This document shows positions 9,417 to 18,506 of a stretch of 64,000 nucleotides of DNA, piece after piece (position 1 is the first letter of the stretch; every line of letters starts with the position of its first letter). The translations under genes were made by a program, and so were the position numbers. The notes beneath the pieces were generated by a model that saw only the letters and a program-made list of their open reading frames with translations, ran no database searches and was not told the origin of the DNA. Source of the DNA: Oscillospiraceae bacterium (lineage in GTDB: Bacteria; Bacillota_A; Clostridia; Oscillospirales; Oscillospiraceae). The stretch lies in assembly GCA_902786615.1 (NCBI GenBank), contig CADADE010000017.1:1-64000 (forward strand), in the 5' to 3' direction.

Positions 9417-9444
9417 ATTATACGCGAATGGAAACTCCTGTCAA
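9417..9444 (-). promoter_or_regulatory. Sigma-A-type promoter of the R-M operon
   Basis: On the minus strand TTGACA, 16 bases, TATAAT: both hexamers match consensus exactly. It lies about 60 bases before the AbiEi-like gene and should drive the whole defence operon. Confidence 0.85.
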
Positions 9445-9481
9445 TATAAAGATAACAGAATTGATCGCTTCCTAATTATCG

Positions 9482-9508
9482 CGGGCGCAGCCGATCCGGC
9501 TGCGCCCG
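9482..9508. terminator. GC-rich hairpin, possible terminator
   Basis: CGGGCGCAGCCG / CGGCTGCGCCCG with a 3-base loop, followed on the plus strand by TCTTCTC. Stem is strong but the T-tract is poor. Confidence 0.4.
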
Positions 9509-9513
9509 TCTTC

Positions 9514-9714
9514 TCATGCCATTAGAATAATAATGATCAGATATCGAGCATAAATATCCAATTCTTTCTGTATGCGAAAGTGCTGTGTACGATCCAAGGG
9601 AGAAGGTATAGGGGACTGAATCATTTCCGGGTTTCGTATAAGAAGATTCATTGTAGACAGGACACAGGCTTCTATTTCTTTGTTCACCCTTCCACCGCCC
9701 AGAATACGAATCAT
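9514..9714 (-). CDS. Small hypothetical protein (doubtful)
   Basis: 66 residues, unknown, with a hydrophobic end YLIIIILMA. No convincing ribosome binding site and no recognisable family. It is the only open frame in the 680-base gap between the R-M operon and the activase gene and may be spurious or a relic. Confidence 0.25.
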   Translation of the reverse strand: MIRILGGGRVNKEIEACVLSTMNLLIRNPEMIQSPIPSPLDRTQHFRIQKELDIYARYLIIIILMA

Positions 9715-9823
9715 TCGTTGTGCCGGAGTTTGTCGTCTACGCCGTAATAATCTATTCTTCCGTTCATATTTAACTTCTTAAAGGCTTTTCCTTATCGAAC
9801 GCAAATTGACCTGTTTGAAATAT

Positions 9824-9858
9824 AAAAAGCCTTGAGAACTTTACTCTCGAGGCTTTTT
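9824..9858. terminator. Bidirectional rho-independent terminator
   Basis: AAAAAGCCTTGAGA / TCTCGAGGCTTTTT with a loop of about 7 bases. It has A-run and T-run flanks on both sides, so it can stop transcription in either direction between the R-M and activase regions. Confidence 0.75.
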
Positions 9859-9973
9859 AAGTATCTGTGCAGTTGCTTCTCTGGGATACAACAATCCTAC
9901 AAGCTGCTTATGAGGAAAGCTGGGCAGCCAGCCTGAATAGAAATCCATCAAGGGGGTGACGAGCTCTCTTTTT

Positions 9974-10030
9974 ATTCCCTCCTTACATAGTCAGCCTTGT
10001 GCCGAAGCTAAGACTATTGAAGGAGGGAAT
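9974..10030. terminator. Long inverted repeat after the activase gene
   Basis: ATTCCCTCCTT-(A/C)-ATAGTC arms pair across an 18-base loop and end right beside the activase stop. The T-rich flank (TTTTCTT) is on the plus strand, so in addition to ending the leftward activase transcript it could terminate a short plus-strand RNA from the 9860-9970 stretch. Confidence 0.55.
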
Positions 10031-10034
10031 TTTC

Positions 10035-13000
10035 TTATACAGAAACAACCTGATCCTTCAGTGCCTTCTTTGCCGCTGAAAGCATGAGTTTAATGCGGTT
10101 GAGCTGATTGACCTCACTTGCACCGGGATCGTAATCCACGGCGGCGATGTTGGCCCAGGGGTATTCGCGCCGCAGGGCCTTGATGACGCCCTTGCCCACG
10201 ACATGGTTCGGCAGACAGGCAAAGGGCTGAATGCAGATGATATTCGGCGTCCCGGCGGTCAGCAGCTCCACCATCTCCCCGGTGAGAAACCAGCCTTCAC
10301 CGTACTGGTTGCCGATGGACAGGAAGGGCTTTGCCATCTGTGCCACCTTCTTAATAGGGACGGGCGGCTCAAAGCGGCGGCTCTGCTCCAGGGCGCGGAT
10401 CGCCGGGGCGCGCACGGCACGGATGAAGTCCACCCCGATGTGCGCCGCAGCAGAGGCGGTCCAGCCCTCGCCTAAAAATTCATGCTTGTAGTTATTCGAG
10501 TAGACGCAGTAGTTCATGAAATCCATAAGATCGGGAACCACGACCTCAGCGCCCTCGCTCTCAAGAAGTTCTACCAGGTGGTTGTTTGCAAGCGGCATAT
10601 ACTTGACCAGGATCTCGCCCACAACGCCGACCCGCGGTTTTAATATATCCTCATGGATCGGGAGCTTGTCAAATTCCTGAACAATGCCCCGGCAGATCTC
10701 TGCATAAGAGGAATGTCCCTCAGTGAGCTGCTTGATGCAGACTTTCTCCCAGCTCTCGTGCAGGGCGTTTGACGAACCCACTTCCAGTTCATATGGCCGT
10801 ACCCGATACAGACAGCGCATAAAAAGGTCGCCGTAGACGATGGCGTGAGCACAATCAAACAGCATGGGCAGTGTCATATGGAAACCCGGATTCTTTTCCA
10901 TGCCGTTTGCGTTGAGGGAAATGACCGGAATGTGGCTGAGATTCGCCTTGTCCAGCGCACGGCGGATAAAGCCCACGTAGTTGCTGGCCCGGCAGCAGCC
11001 GCCCGTCTGTGTCATCATGACGGCAAGGTGATCCAGGTCATACTCTCCTGACAAAATTGCGTCCATGACCTGGCCCACCACGGTGATGGAGGGAAAGCAG
11101 GCGTCGTTGTTCACAAAGCGCAAGCCTGTATCAATGGCGGAGCGATTGTCGTTTGTAAGAATTTCCAGATGATAGCCATACTTGCGGAAGACAGGCTGTA
11201 ATAGATTAAAGTGAATGGGACTCATCTGCGGGGCCAGGATGGTCCAGCCCTCCCGCTGCATCGCTTTGGTGTACACCGTGCGATGATAGGCCGCGTCATG
11301 CGTCTCGGGCCTGATATGCTTTTCACGGCGCAGGTTCATGGCAGCAATCAAACTCCGGATACGGATACGGGCCGCGCCCAGATTGTTGACTTCGTCGATT
11401 TTGAGAACGGTATACAGCTTGCCGCTGGCTTCCAGAATCTCGGACACCTGATCTGTGGTTATGGCGTCCAGACCGCAGCCGAAGGAGTTGAGCTGCACCA
11501 GCTCCAGATCCTCCCGCCGCGCGGCAAACTCTGCCGCCGTGTAAAGTCGGGAGTGATAGACCCACTGGTCTGTAACGCGCAGGGGCCGCTCCGGCTCAAA
11601 GTCCACGGGCAGACAGTCCTCACTCAGCACCGTGAGACCGTAGGAGGCGATCAACTCCGGAATGCCGTGGTTGATCTCCGGGTCCAAGTGATAGGGCCGC
11701 CCGGCGAGAATGATGCCGCGCCCGCCTTGTGCCTCCATCTCGCGGATAAGCCTTGTGCCCTCAGCCCGGATGTCGGCCTTGGCCTGACGCTGTGCAAGCC
11801 ACGCTGTATGTACCGCTGCGCGGACCTCCTTCGCCCCGATGCCCCACTCCTCCGCGCAGGTCTTGACCAGCCTGTCGGCGGTGACCTTCTCGTTGGTAAA
11901 TGCGATGAAGGGGCGGATGATGTGCTCGGCCCCCTCGGCAATTGCTTCCACGTTGTTCTTGACGTTCTCAGCGTAGGAGACTACGATCGGGCAGTTGAAG
12001 TGATTCTGCGCCTTAGTGGTCTCCTGGTGCTCATAGAAAACGCATGGGTAAAAGATGGTCTTGATGCCCTGGTCAATGAGCCACTGGATGTGCCCGTGGG
12101 AGAGCTTGGCTGGGTAACACTCTGACTCGGAGGGGATGGTCTCCATGCCGCGCTCATAGAGCTTGCGGCTGGAAAACGGGGACAACACAACTTGAAATCC
12201 CAGTTCTTTGAAGAACGTAGCCCAGAAGGGATAGTTTTCGTAAATGTTCAGAACACGCGGGATGCCGATCACACCGCGGGGTGCATTTTCCAGCGGGGGA
12301 TAGTCAAACATGCGCTTTTGCTTCCAGGCCACCATGTTCGGCGCCCGGTCCTTATTGGCGTCGCCGCCGAGGCCGCGCTCACAGCGGTTGCCGGTCACAT
12401 GGCGCCGCCCGCCGGGGAACTTGTTCACCGTGAGCAGGCAGTTGTTCTGACAGCGCCCGCATCGGGCCGTGGCTGTAGTGTAGGTGAGGGCGACGATGTT
12501 GTCGAGACTGAGCGTCGTGGTCTCCTGCCCGTGGTAACGCTGCCGCGCGATCAGAGCCGCGCCGAAGGCACCCATGATACCCGCAATGTCCGGGCAGGTG
12601 GCCTCCACGCCCGCGATCTGCTCAAAGGCGCGCAGCACCGCCTTATTATAGAATGTGCCGCCCTGGACAACGATATGGCTGCCGAGCTCACTCGGATCGG
12701 TGAGCTTGATGACCTTGTACAGGGCGTTTTTGATGACGGAGTAGGCAAGACCGGCGGAGATGTCCGCGACCGCTGCGCCTTCCTTCTGCGCCTGCTTGAC
12801 GTTGGAGTTCATGAACACCGTGCACCGCGTTCCGAGATCCACGGGATGCGGGGCGTACAAAGCGCGCTCGGCAAAGGTTTCCGCCGTGTAGCCGAGGGAG
12901 CCCGCAAAGTTTTCAATAAAGGACCCGCAACCGGAAGAACAGGCTTCATTTAACAGTACTGTGTCCACCGAGCCGTTTTTCAGTTTGATGCACTTCATGT

Positions 13001-14267
13001 CCTGTCCGCCGATATCCAGCACGCAATCAACGGCGGGATCAAAAAAGGCCGCCGCCGTGCAGTGGGCGATGGTCTCCACCTCACCCTCGTCCAGAGCAAA
13101 GGCGGATTTAAGCAGGCTTTCGCCGTAGCCTGTCGAGCAGGAGCGCACGATCCTTACACCCTCCGGCATAAGCTTGCGAAGGCCTTCAATTGCAGTAATG
13201 GCGGTCTTGATGGGATTGCCCTGATTGGAGGCGTAGAAAGAGAAGAGCAACTCTCCCTCTGTACCGATGAGAGCCAGCTTCGTGGTGGTGGAGCCCGCGT
13301 CGATGCCGAGGAAGCAGTCGCCCCGGTAAGATGCGAGATCAGCCTTTTTGACTACAGCCTTGCTATGACGTTCACAGAAAACACGGTAGTCATCCTCCTT
13401 TTCAAACAGCGGCGGCAGGCGCTTGAGCTCAAAGGCCATGGAGACCCCGGCATCGAGCTTTTGGATCAGTTCGTCTATATCCACGGTATCGCTGCCGGCG
13501 GCCTCCAATGCGGCGCCGCGGGCTGCAAAAAGATGGGAATCGTCCGGATCGACGATGTTTTCATCTGTCAGGCGCAGAGTGCGGATGAAAGCCTTCTTGA
13601 GCTCCGGCAGAAAGTGCAGCGGCCCGCCCAGAAAAGCCACACAGCCCCGGATGGGCTTGCCGCAGGCAAGACCCGAGATGGTCTGGTTTACCACTGCCTG
13701 AAAGATGGAGGCGGCGAGATCGGCGGTGGTTGCCCCCTCGTTGATGAGAGGTTGAATATCAGATTTGGCAAAGACGCCGCAGCGGGCGGCGATGGGGTAG
13801 AGCTGCTGATAATCTCGCGCCGCGTCGTTGAGGCCTGCGGCATCGGTCTGCAAAAGGGCCGCCATCTGGTCGATGAAGGAGCCGGTGCCGCCGGCGCAGA
13901 CGCCGTTCATGCGCTCCTCCAGCCCACCGGAGAAATAGATAATCTTCGCGTCTTCACCGCCAAGCTCAATGGCCACATCGGTCTGCGGCGCGGCATTCTG
14001 CAAAGCGGCAGCCACCGCGACTACCTCCTGTACAAAGGGGATGCCCAGCGCCTTGCCGAGGTTGATCGATCCCGAGCCGGTAATTCCCGGGGTAAGCCTG
14101 CAAGACCCTGTGACGGTACGCGCCTCTTTCAGAAGCTCGGCCAACGTCTCCTGGGTGTGGGCCATGTGGCGGCGGTATTCCTGATAGACAGGACGGTCTT
14201 CTCCATCCAGCACCACGAGTTTTACCGTCGTGGAGCCGATGTCGATACCCGCTTTGTAGACTTGCAT
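10035..14267 (-). CDS. Giant acyl-CoA dehydratase activase (two ASKHA ATPase domains plus DUF2229)
   Basis: 1410 residues related to the ATP-dependent activators of 2-hydroxyacyl-CoA dehydratases. These use ATP to drive electron injection into a low-potential dehydratase or reductase. Two BadF/HgdC-type ATPase domains are visible. The first has GIDIGSTTVKL near residue 7, GGEDAKI and the iron-sulfur-ligating CAGGTGSF. The second has GIDAGSTTTKLALI near 320, GGQDMKC and CSSGCGSF. A cysteine-rich linker (CGRCQNNC) follows, then the DUF2229/dehydratase-related region starting at IGIPRVLNIYENYPFW with further cysteines (ESECYP, TQTGGCCRASNY). No separate dehydratase subunits adjoin it, so the physiological target is unknown. 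A TetR-type gene is divergent, 131 bases away, and probably regulates it. Confidence 0.9.
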   Translation of the reverse strand: MQVYKAGIDIGSTTVKLVVLDGEDRPVYQEYRRHMAHTQETLAELLKEARTVTGSCRLTPGITGSGSINLGKALGIPFVQEVVAVAAALQNAAPQTDVAIELGGEDAKIIYFSGGLEERMNGVCAGGTGSFIDQMAALLQTDAAGLNDAARDYQQLYPIAARCGVFAKSDIQPLINEGATTADLAASIFQAVVNQTISGLACGKPIRGCVAFLGGPLHFLPELKKAFIRTLRLTDENIVDPDDSHLFAARGAALEAAGSDTVDIDELIQKLDAGVSMAFELKRLPPLFEKEDDYRVFCERHSKAVVKKADLASYRGDCFLGIDAGSTTTKLALIGTEGELLFSFYASNQGNPIKTAITAIEGLRKLMPEGVRIVRSCSTGYGESLLKSAFALDEGEVETIAHCTAAAFFDPAVDCVLDIGGQDMKCIKLKNGSVDTVLLNEACSSGCGSFIENFAGSLGYTAETFAERALYAPHPVDLGTRCTVFMNSNVKQAQKEGAAVADISAGLAYSVIKNALYKVIKLTDPSELGSHIVVQGGTFYNKAVLRAFEQIAGVEATCPDIAGIMGAFGAALIARQRYHGQETTTLSLDNIVALTYTTATARCGRCQNNCLLTVNKFPGGRRHVTGNRCERGLGGDANKDRAPNMVAWKQKRMFDYPPLENAPRGVIGIPRVLNIYENYPFWATFFKELGFQVVLSPFSSRKLYERGMETIPSESECYPAKLSHGHIQWLIDQGIKTIFYPCVFYEHQETTKAQNHFNCPIVVSYAENVKNNVEAIAEGAEHIIRPFIAFTNEKVTADRLVKTCAEEWGIGAKEVRAAVHTAWLAQRQAKADIRAEGTRLIREMEAQGGRGIILAGRPYHLDPEINHGIPELIASYGLTVLSEDCLPVDFEPERPLRVTDQWVYHSRLYTAAEFAARREDLELVQLNSFGCGLDAITTDQVSEILEASGKLYTVLKIDEVNNLGAARIRIRSLIAAMNLRREKHIRPETHDAAYHRTVYTKAMQREGWTILAPQMSPIHFNLLQPVFRKYGYHLEILTNDNRSAIDTGLRFVNNDACFPSITVVGQVMDAILSGEYDLDHLAVMMTQTGGCCRASNYVGFIRRALDKANLSHIPVISLNANGMEKNPGFHMTLPMLFDCAHAIVYGDLFMRCLYRVRPYELEVGSSNALHESWEKVCIKQLTEGHSSYAEICRGIVQEFDKLPIHEDILKPRVGVVGEILVKYMPLANNHLVELLESEGAEVVVPDLMDFMNYCVYSNNYKHEFLGEGWTASAAAHIGVDFIRAVRAPAIRALEQSRRFEPPVPIKKVAQMAKPFLSIGNQYGEGWFLTGEMVELLTAGTPNIICIQPFACLPNHVVGKGVIKALRREYPWANIAAVDYDPGASEVNQLNRIKLMLSAAKKALKDQVVSV

Positions 14268-14398
14268 ATAAACACCCCTTGTTTTTGCCCAACAACGTGT
14301 TGTATAATATCAGCACGCAGTATATCACTAAATTTTGAAATATTATCCGACAGTTTTCGCGGGATTGTCGTTAAGAGCTGTAAAGAGAGTGAAAACGA
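14268..14398. promoter_or_regulatory. Divergent promoter region with candidate TetR operators
   Basis: Between the activase and the TetR-type gene. Two dyads stand out: ACAAC-GT-GTTGT at 14292-14303, right beside a TATAAT-like box, and CGACA/TGTCG with a 13-base gap at 14348-14370. Either could be an operator; the assignment is inference. Confidence 0.45.
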
Positions 14399-14989
14399 AT
14401 GAAACACCATGAAATGCGGGAATCAACGTCTCGGTCCATCATGGACGCGTTTTGGAGCCTGTACCGGGATAAGCCCATCGAGAAGATCACGGTCAAGGCA
14501 ATCTGTGAAAAGGCGGGCTGTAACCGCTCTACCTTTTACGAATATTATACCGACAGCTACTCTGTACTCGAGGACATCGAGGAAGAGCTTCTGGACTACG
14601 TCCGCCGCAAGCTGACCGAGGAACTGCCCGCGTCTCTGGCAAATAGTTTTCCGGAAATCCGCCTGGACACGGAGAACCTTACCCCGCTGTCGAATATGTA
14701 CACGGAAAAAGGCGAGTATTTCAGCATCCTCACCGGCGAGAAGGGCGACCCATATTTCCAGTACAAATATAAGCAGACAGTCAAGAAACTGCTGACACAG
14801 ATGCTGGACGATCCCGCCAAGAAGTTTGACCTTTCAGCGAGCATTGTGGCTGAGTTTACCGCATCTGCTCTCATCGGAGCTTTCAACTGCTGGTATCCGC
14901 ACCGGGAAGAATATCCCGCGGAGAAGTACGCGCTGCTCTTAGTGAGTCTTCTGACAAACGGGGTCCTGCCGGCAATTCGGAAACTGTAA
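14399..14989 (+). CDS. TetR/AcrR family transcriptional regulator
   Basis: 196 residues. The N-terminal TetR HTH is clear: STSRSIMDAFWSLYRDKPIEKITVKAICEKAGCNRSTFYEYYTDSYSVLEDIEEELL. The C-terminal domain ends ALIGAFNCWYPHREEYPAEKYALLLVSLLTNG, typical of TetR_C ligand-binding domains of Firmicutes regulators. It is divergent to the giant activase gene and probably represses it or itself from the shared intergenic region. The likely terminator is the TACGGCG/CGCCGTA dyad just after the stop. Confidence 0.9.
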   Translation: MKHHEMRESTSRSIMDAFWSLYRDKPIEKITVKAICEKAGCNRSTFYEYYTDSYSVLEDIEEELLDYVRRKLTEELPASLANSFPEIRLDTENLTPLSNMYTEKGEYFSILTGEKGDPYFQYKYKQTVKKLLTQMLDDPAKKFDLSASIVAEFTASALIGAFNCWYPHREEYPAEKYALLLVSLLTNGVLPAIRKL

Positions 14990-15009
14990 AAAGTACGGCG
15001 ATTGCATGT

Positions 15010-15180
15010 TCACTGTGCAACCGCCGTAACGTTATCATTTGTTAGCAGCCGGCTCGCCGCCTGTCGCGCAGAGGCCACGCTGTAGCCTGCGTTGACTGCA
15101 GCACGTTCTCCGCACCCACTTGCCGCATACTCTTCTACAAAACGTCGCTGCTGCGGGGTCAGCCCATAATCATCTTTCAA
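15010..15180 (-). pseudogene. Truncated phage terminase small subunit (5' part)
   Basis: A 56-codon frame with a TTG start behind GAGAGGAG. The product begins KDDYGLTPQQRRFVEEY, then AAVNAGYSVASARQ and AASRLLTNDNV. This is the N-terminal DNA-binding helix-turn-helix of Terminase_2 small subunits, which normally run to 130-180 residues. The C-terminal half is missing. It abuts a truncated integrase gene on the other strand, so this is the scar of a phage-like element. Confidence 0.75.
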
Positions 15181-15191
15181 GATTTCTCCTC

Positions 15192-15429
15192 TCTGTACCA
15201 GGACACGCCGAAGACCGCCTCCTCAATACGCTGGATCGCCCTTCCTGCTGAAACGATGAAGCTTTTGACTAAATGGAAGTCGTTTCAAGAAGCTGATGAA
15301 AAGAAGAAGGGTGAATTCTGCAAGAACCCGGAGGGGCTTCTGTTCACACAAGAGAATGGCCAGCCGATGTGCCCGGATATCGCCAGAAAAATGATAATGA
15401 CCGGTCGATATAATGCGATCGACAAATAA
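15192..15429 (+). pseudogene. Fragment of a tyrosine integrase
   Basis: One open frame without a start reads LYQDTPKTASSIRWIALP, then AETMKLLTKWKSFQEADEKK and GLLFTQENGQPMCPD. This is the middle of the catalytic domain of a phage/ICE integrase, between the active-site lysine strand and the HxxR box. It then leaves the family at ARKMIMTGRYNAIDK, exactly where the 40-bp direct repeat begins. The core-binding domain and the catalytic HxxR and Tyr are lost. The intact integrase at 46.4-47.7 kb has the same layout. Confidence 0.75.
15383..15422. repeat. 40-bp direct repeat, left copy
   Basis: Identical over 40 bases to 20934-20973, beginning CCAGAAAAATGATAATGACC and ending GCGATCGA. The two copies bracket the methionine synthase operon and lie in the same orientation. 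The left copy coincides with the breakpoint of the integrase fragment. Confidence 0.9.
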
Positions 15430-15499
15430 TAAAAATATTCACAAGACAGGCAATCTGTGTTACACTATTTCAACATTCCATGCAGAGGAGGGGACCGGA

Positions 15500-16171
15500 T
15501 TGGAGGCAAGACTGAATGGGATCAATCGGCAGGAAACCCTGAAATATCTCGGCTGTCCGGGCAGTCCGCTCCCGGAAGATGTTCTGGAACAACTGGAAAC
15601 CGGCGAGCAGGAAATCCTTCGCCGGGCGGTGCCAAGGGTAATTTGGCGTCTTTTTGACCGAGGTCCTGCCGGAGAACTGGCGGGATCGGGTTTTACCCCG
15701 GCAGGGGATGATATCCGGTACTTTCTGAAGGACTGCGATCAGGTGATCCTGATGGCGGCAACCCTGGGGATGGAAGTGGAAAATCTGCTGCGCCGGACAC
15801 AGGCCAGAGATATGGCCCTGGCGGTGATCCTGGACGCAGCTGCCAGCGCCGCCATTGAAAATGTATGCGACAACCTGTGCGCGGACCTTGCGGAAGCCTT
15901 TGCGCCGCGTTATCTGACGGACCGATTCAGTCCGGGCTACGGGGATTTGCCCATCAGCCAGCAGGAAGAGCTGTTCCGGCTGCTAGATATCAGCCGGCGG
16001 ATCGGGATCAGCCTGACGGAAAGCGGGCTGATGGTGCCGCAGAAGAGTGTTACAGCGCTGATCGGGGTTTCCGACCGGCCTCAGCTCAGACGGAGCCGGG
16101 GCTGCGCGGCGTGTTCGATGTTTGCCGACTGTGCCTATCGAAAGGATGGAACAAGCTGTGGAAAACCGTGA
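15500..16171 (+). CDS. Cobalamin-dependent methionine synthase activation-domain protein
   Basis: 223 residues equivalent to the C-terminal reactivation (AdoMet-binding) domain of MetH as a free protein. It supports reductive remethylation of inactive cob(II)alamin. Recognisable parts are LRRTQARDMALAVILDAAASAAIENVCD, the RFSPGYGDLPISQQEELFRLLD block typical of MetH activation domains, and the Cys-rich end GCAACSMFADC. The TTG start is chosen because GAGGAGGGG lies 6-7 bases upstream. It overlaps the metH core gene that follows, so the holoenzyme is split into two coupled genes. Confidence 0.9.
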   Translation: MEARLNGINRQETLKYLGCPGSPLPEDVLEQLETGEQEILRRAVPRVIWRLFDRGPAGELAGSGFTPAGDDIRYFLKDCDQVILMAATLGMEVENLLRRTQARDMALAVILDAAASAAIENVCDNLCADLAEAFAPRYLTDRFSPGYGDLPISQQEELFRLLDISRRIGISLTESGLMVPQKSVTALIGVSDRPQLRRSRGCAACSMFADCAYRKDGTSCGKP

Positions 16172-18506
16172 ACTGATCATTCTGGACGGCGCAATGGGAA
16201 CCATGCTGCAGGCGGCGGGACTGCCTGTCGGGCAGATCCCGGAGCTGTGGAACTGCACGCAGCCGGAAACGGTCGCCGGGGTCCACAAAAAATATGTGGA
16301 GGCGGGGAGCCGTGTCCTGTACACCAACACCTTCGGCGTCAACCGCTTCAAGACCTCCGGCTGTGGCCGCAGCGTGGCCGAGCTGGTGGAGGGCGGCGTG
16401 CGCTGTGCGCGCATGGCTGTCGGTGACAGGGACGTGAAGGTCGCCCTGGATATCGGGCCCCTCGGGCAGCTTCTGGAGCCGCTGGGCACACTGCGCTTTG
16501 AGGAAGCATACGATGTGTTCCGGGAAATCGTGGTCAGCGGCGAGCGAGCCGGGGCTGACCTTGTGATCATCGAAACGATGAGCGACCTGTATGAGGTCAA
16601 GGCCGCCGTTCTTGCCGCGAAGGAGAACACGGAGCTCCCAGTCTGGGTGACCATGACATTCGAAGCCTCGGGGCGAACCTTCCTCGGAACCACCGTGCCG
16701 GCTATGGGCCTGACGCTCAGCGGACTCGGTGTGGACGCCATGGGCTTTAACTGCAGCCTCGGCCCGGAAAAGCTGCTGCCGCTTGTTGAGGAGCTGAGCC
16801 ACTGGACCGACCGGCCCCTGATCCTCAAGCCCAACGCCGGGCTGCCGGACCCCGCGACCGGCGAGTATTCTATGACTGCGGAGGATTTCGCACGGGAGCT
16901 GGCGCCTGCACGGGAACTGGGCGTGAGCATCTTCGGCGGCTGCTGCGGCACCACACCGGAGTTTATCCGCGCATTGTCCGCCGCCCTGAAAGGGACGTCG
17001 GCTCTGCGGAAAACGGCAGACCGGAACGGAGTCTGTTCCGCTTCCTGCACGGCGCGCTTTAACGGCGTGCGGGTCATCGGCGAACGCATCAATCCCACCG
17101 GAAAAAAGCGCTTCCAGCAGGCGCTGAAAGAAGCGGATATCGACTACATTGTCGCACGGGGGATCGAGCAGCAGGACGCCGGAGCCGAAATCCTCGATGT
17201 CAATGTGGGGTTGCCGGGCATCGACGAGCCGGCCATGATGCGCCGGGTGGTCAAGGCGCTGCAGGCGGTGGTGGATCTGCCGCTGCAGATCGACTCCTCC
17301 GATCCTGCCGCCATTGAGGCAGGGCTGCGGGCGGTGAACGGCAAGGCTATTGTAAACTCCGTGAACGGGAGCCCCGAGATGCTGGCAGCCGTTCTTCCCC
17401 TCTGCAGGAAATACGGCGCGGCGGTTGTGGGCCTTTGCATGGACGAGAACGGGATCCCGCAGGATTGGAAGAGCCGCTGCCGCATTGCGGAGAAGATCCT
17501 GGACGCGGCGCTCTCTTTCGGGATCCCCAGAGAGGACGTGCTGATCGACTGCCTGACTCTCACCGTTTCCGCGCAGCAGGAGCAGGCGGCGGAGACTCTG
17601 CGAGCGGTGCGCTATGTGACGGAAGAACTGGGCCTGCATACGGTGCTGGGAGTGAGCAACATTTCCTTCGGGCTCCCGGCCCGGGAACAGATCACCGTAA
17701 GCTTTCTGACGCAGGCGATGCACGCCGGCCTGGATCTGCCCATCGTCAATCCCAACCAGACGGCGGTGATGGACGCTGTCGCGGCTTACCGCGTGCTGTC
17801 CGGGCAGGACAGAGACGCGGAGGACTATATCCGACGCTTCGCTTCTGTCCCTGCGCAGGAGCGCCCAACAGCGGCTGTCGGGACGAAGATGAACATCGAA
17901 GACGCCATTATGCGCGGCCTGCGGCAGGAAACAAAGGCACTCACCGAGCAGGCTCTGGAGCAGATGAGCGAAATGGATGTAGTGGACCGGCTGCTTATCC
18001 CGGCGCTGGATGCGGTCGGCGACAGTTATGAGAGGCAGGAAATCTTCCTTCCGCAGCTCATCAACGCCGCGAACGCCGCCTGCGAGGGCTTTGAACTTGT
18101 GAAAAAGCGTATTGCGCAGCGGGGAGGAAGCAGCGTATCCAAGGGGAAAATCGTCCTTGCCACGGTACACGGTGACATCCACGATATCGGAAAAAACATT
18201 GTGCGCGTGGTGCTGGAGAACTACGGTTACACTGTCATCGACCTCGGCCGGGATGTGCCGGCGGAAGAGGTCGTGGAAGCGGTAGTCCGGGAGAACGTCA
18301 GGCTGGTAGGCCTTTCCGCGCTGATGACCACGACGGTGGCCAGCATGGCGGAGACCATTGTCGCCATCCGCGAAAGCCGGCACGACTGCCGGATCATGGT
18401 CGGCGGCGCGGTGCTGACGCCGGATTACGCCGCACAGATCGGCGCGGATTACTACGCAAAAGACGCGAAACAGAGCGTGGACATCGCAAAGCAGGTACTG
18501 GGATGA
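16146..18506 (+). CDS. metH: Methionine synthase MetH, core (Hcy-, folate- and B12-binding domains)
   Basis: Transfers the methyl group of methyl-tetrahydrofolate to homocysteine through cobalamin. 786 residues in the family order: homocysteine domain starting LDGAMGTMLQ with zinc cysteines (GFNCSLGP and GGCCGTTPEF), a pterin-binding barrel from about 320 (VIGERINPTGKKRF), the B12 cap helices (LLIPALDAVGDSYERQEIFLPQ) and the Rossmann B12 domain with the axial histidine in VHGDIHDIGKN. The fourth, activation domain is absent and is encoded by the gene just upstream. A TTG 24 bases earlier is an alternative start; the ATG directly after GAAAGG is my choice but spacing is tight. Stop overlaps the next gene (ATGA). 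Confidence 0.94.
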   Translation: MEQAVENRELIILDGAMGTMLQAAGLPVGQIPELWNCTQPETVAGVHKKYVEAGSRVLYTNTFGVNRFKTSGCGRSVAELVEGGVRCARMAVGDRDVKVALDIGPLGQLLEPLGTLRFEEAYDVFREIVVSGERAGADLVIIETMSDLYEVKAAVLAAKENTELPVWVTMTFEASGRTFLGTTVPAMGLTLSGLGVDAMGFNCSLGPEKLLPLVEELSHWTDRPLILKPNAGLPDPATGEYSMTAEDFARELAPARELGVSIFGGCCGTTPEFIRALSAALKGTSALRKTADRNGVCSASCTARFNGVRVIGERINPTGKKRFQQALKEADIDYIVARGIEQQDAGAEILDVNVGLPGIDEPAMMRRVVKALQAVVDLPLQIDSSDPAAIEAGLRAVNGKAIVNSVNGSPEMLAAVLPLCRKYGAAVVGLCMDENGIPQDWKSRCRIAEKILDAALSFGIPREDVLIDCLTLTVSAQQEQAAETLRAVRYVTEELGLHTVLGVSNISFGLPAREQITVSFLTQAMHAGLDLPIVNPNQTAVMDAVAAYRVLSGQDRDAEDYIRRFASVPAQERPTAAVGTKMNIEDAIMRGLRQETKALTEQALEQMSEMDVVDRLLIPALDAVGDSYERQEIFLPQLINAANAACEGFELVKKRIAQRGGSSVSKGKIVLATVHGDIHDIGKNIVRVVLENYGYTVIDLGRDVPAEEVVEAVVRENVRLVGLSALMTTTVASMAETIVAIRESRHDCRIMVGGAVLTPDYAAQIGADYYAKDAKQSVDIAKQVLG

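Noticed and set aside
15423..15500. SAM or cobalamin riboswitch before the met operon
   Set aside because: The gap to the first gene is under 80 bases and none of the conserved riboswitch boxes is visible.
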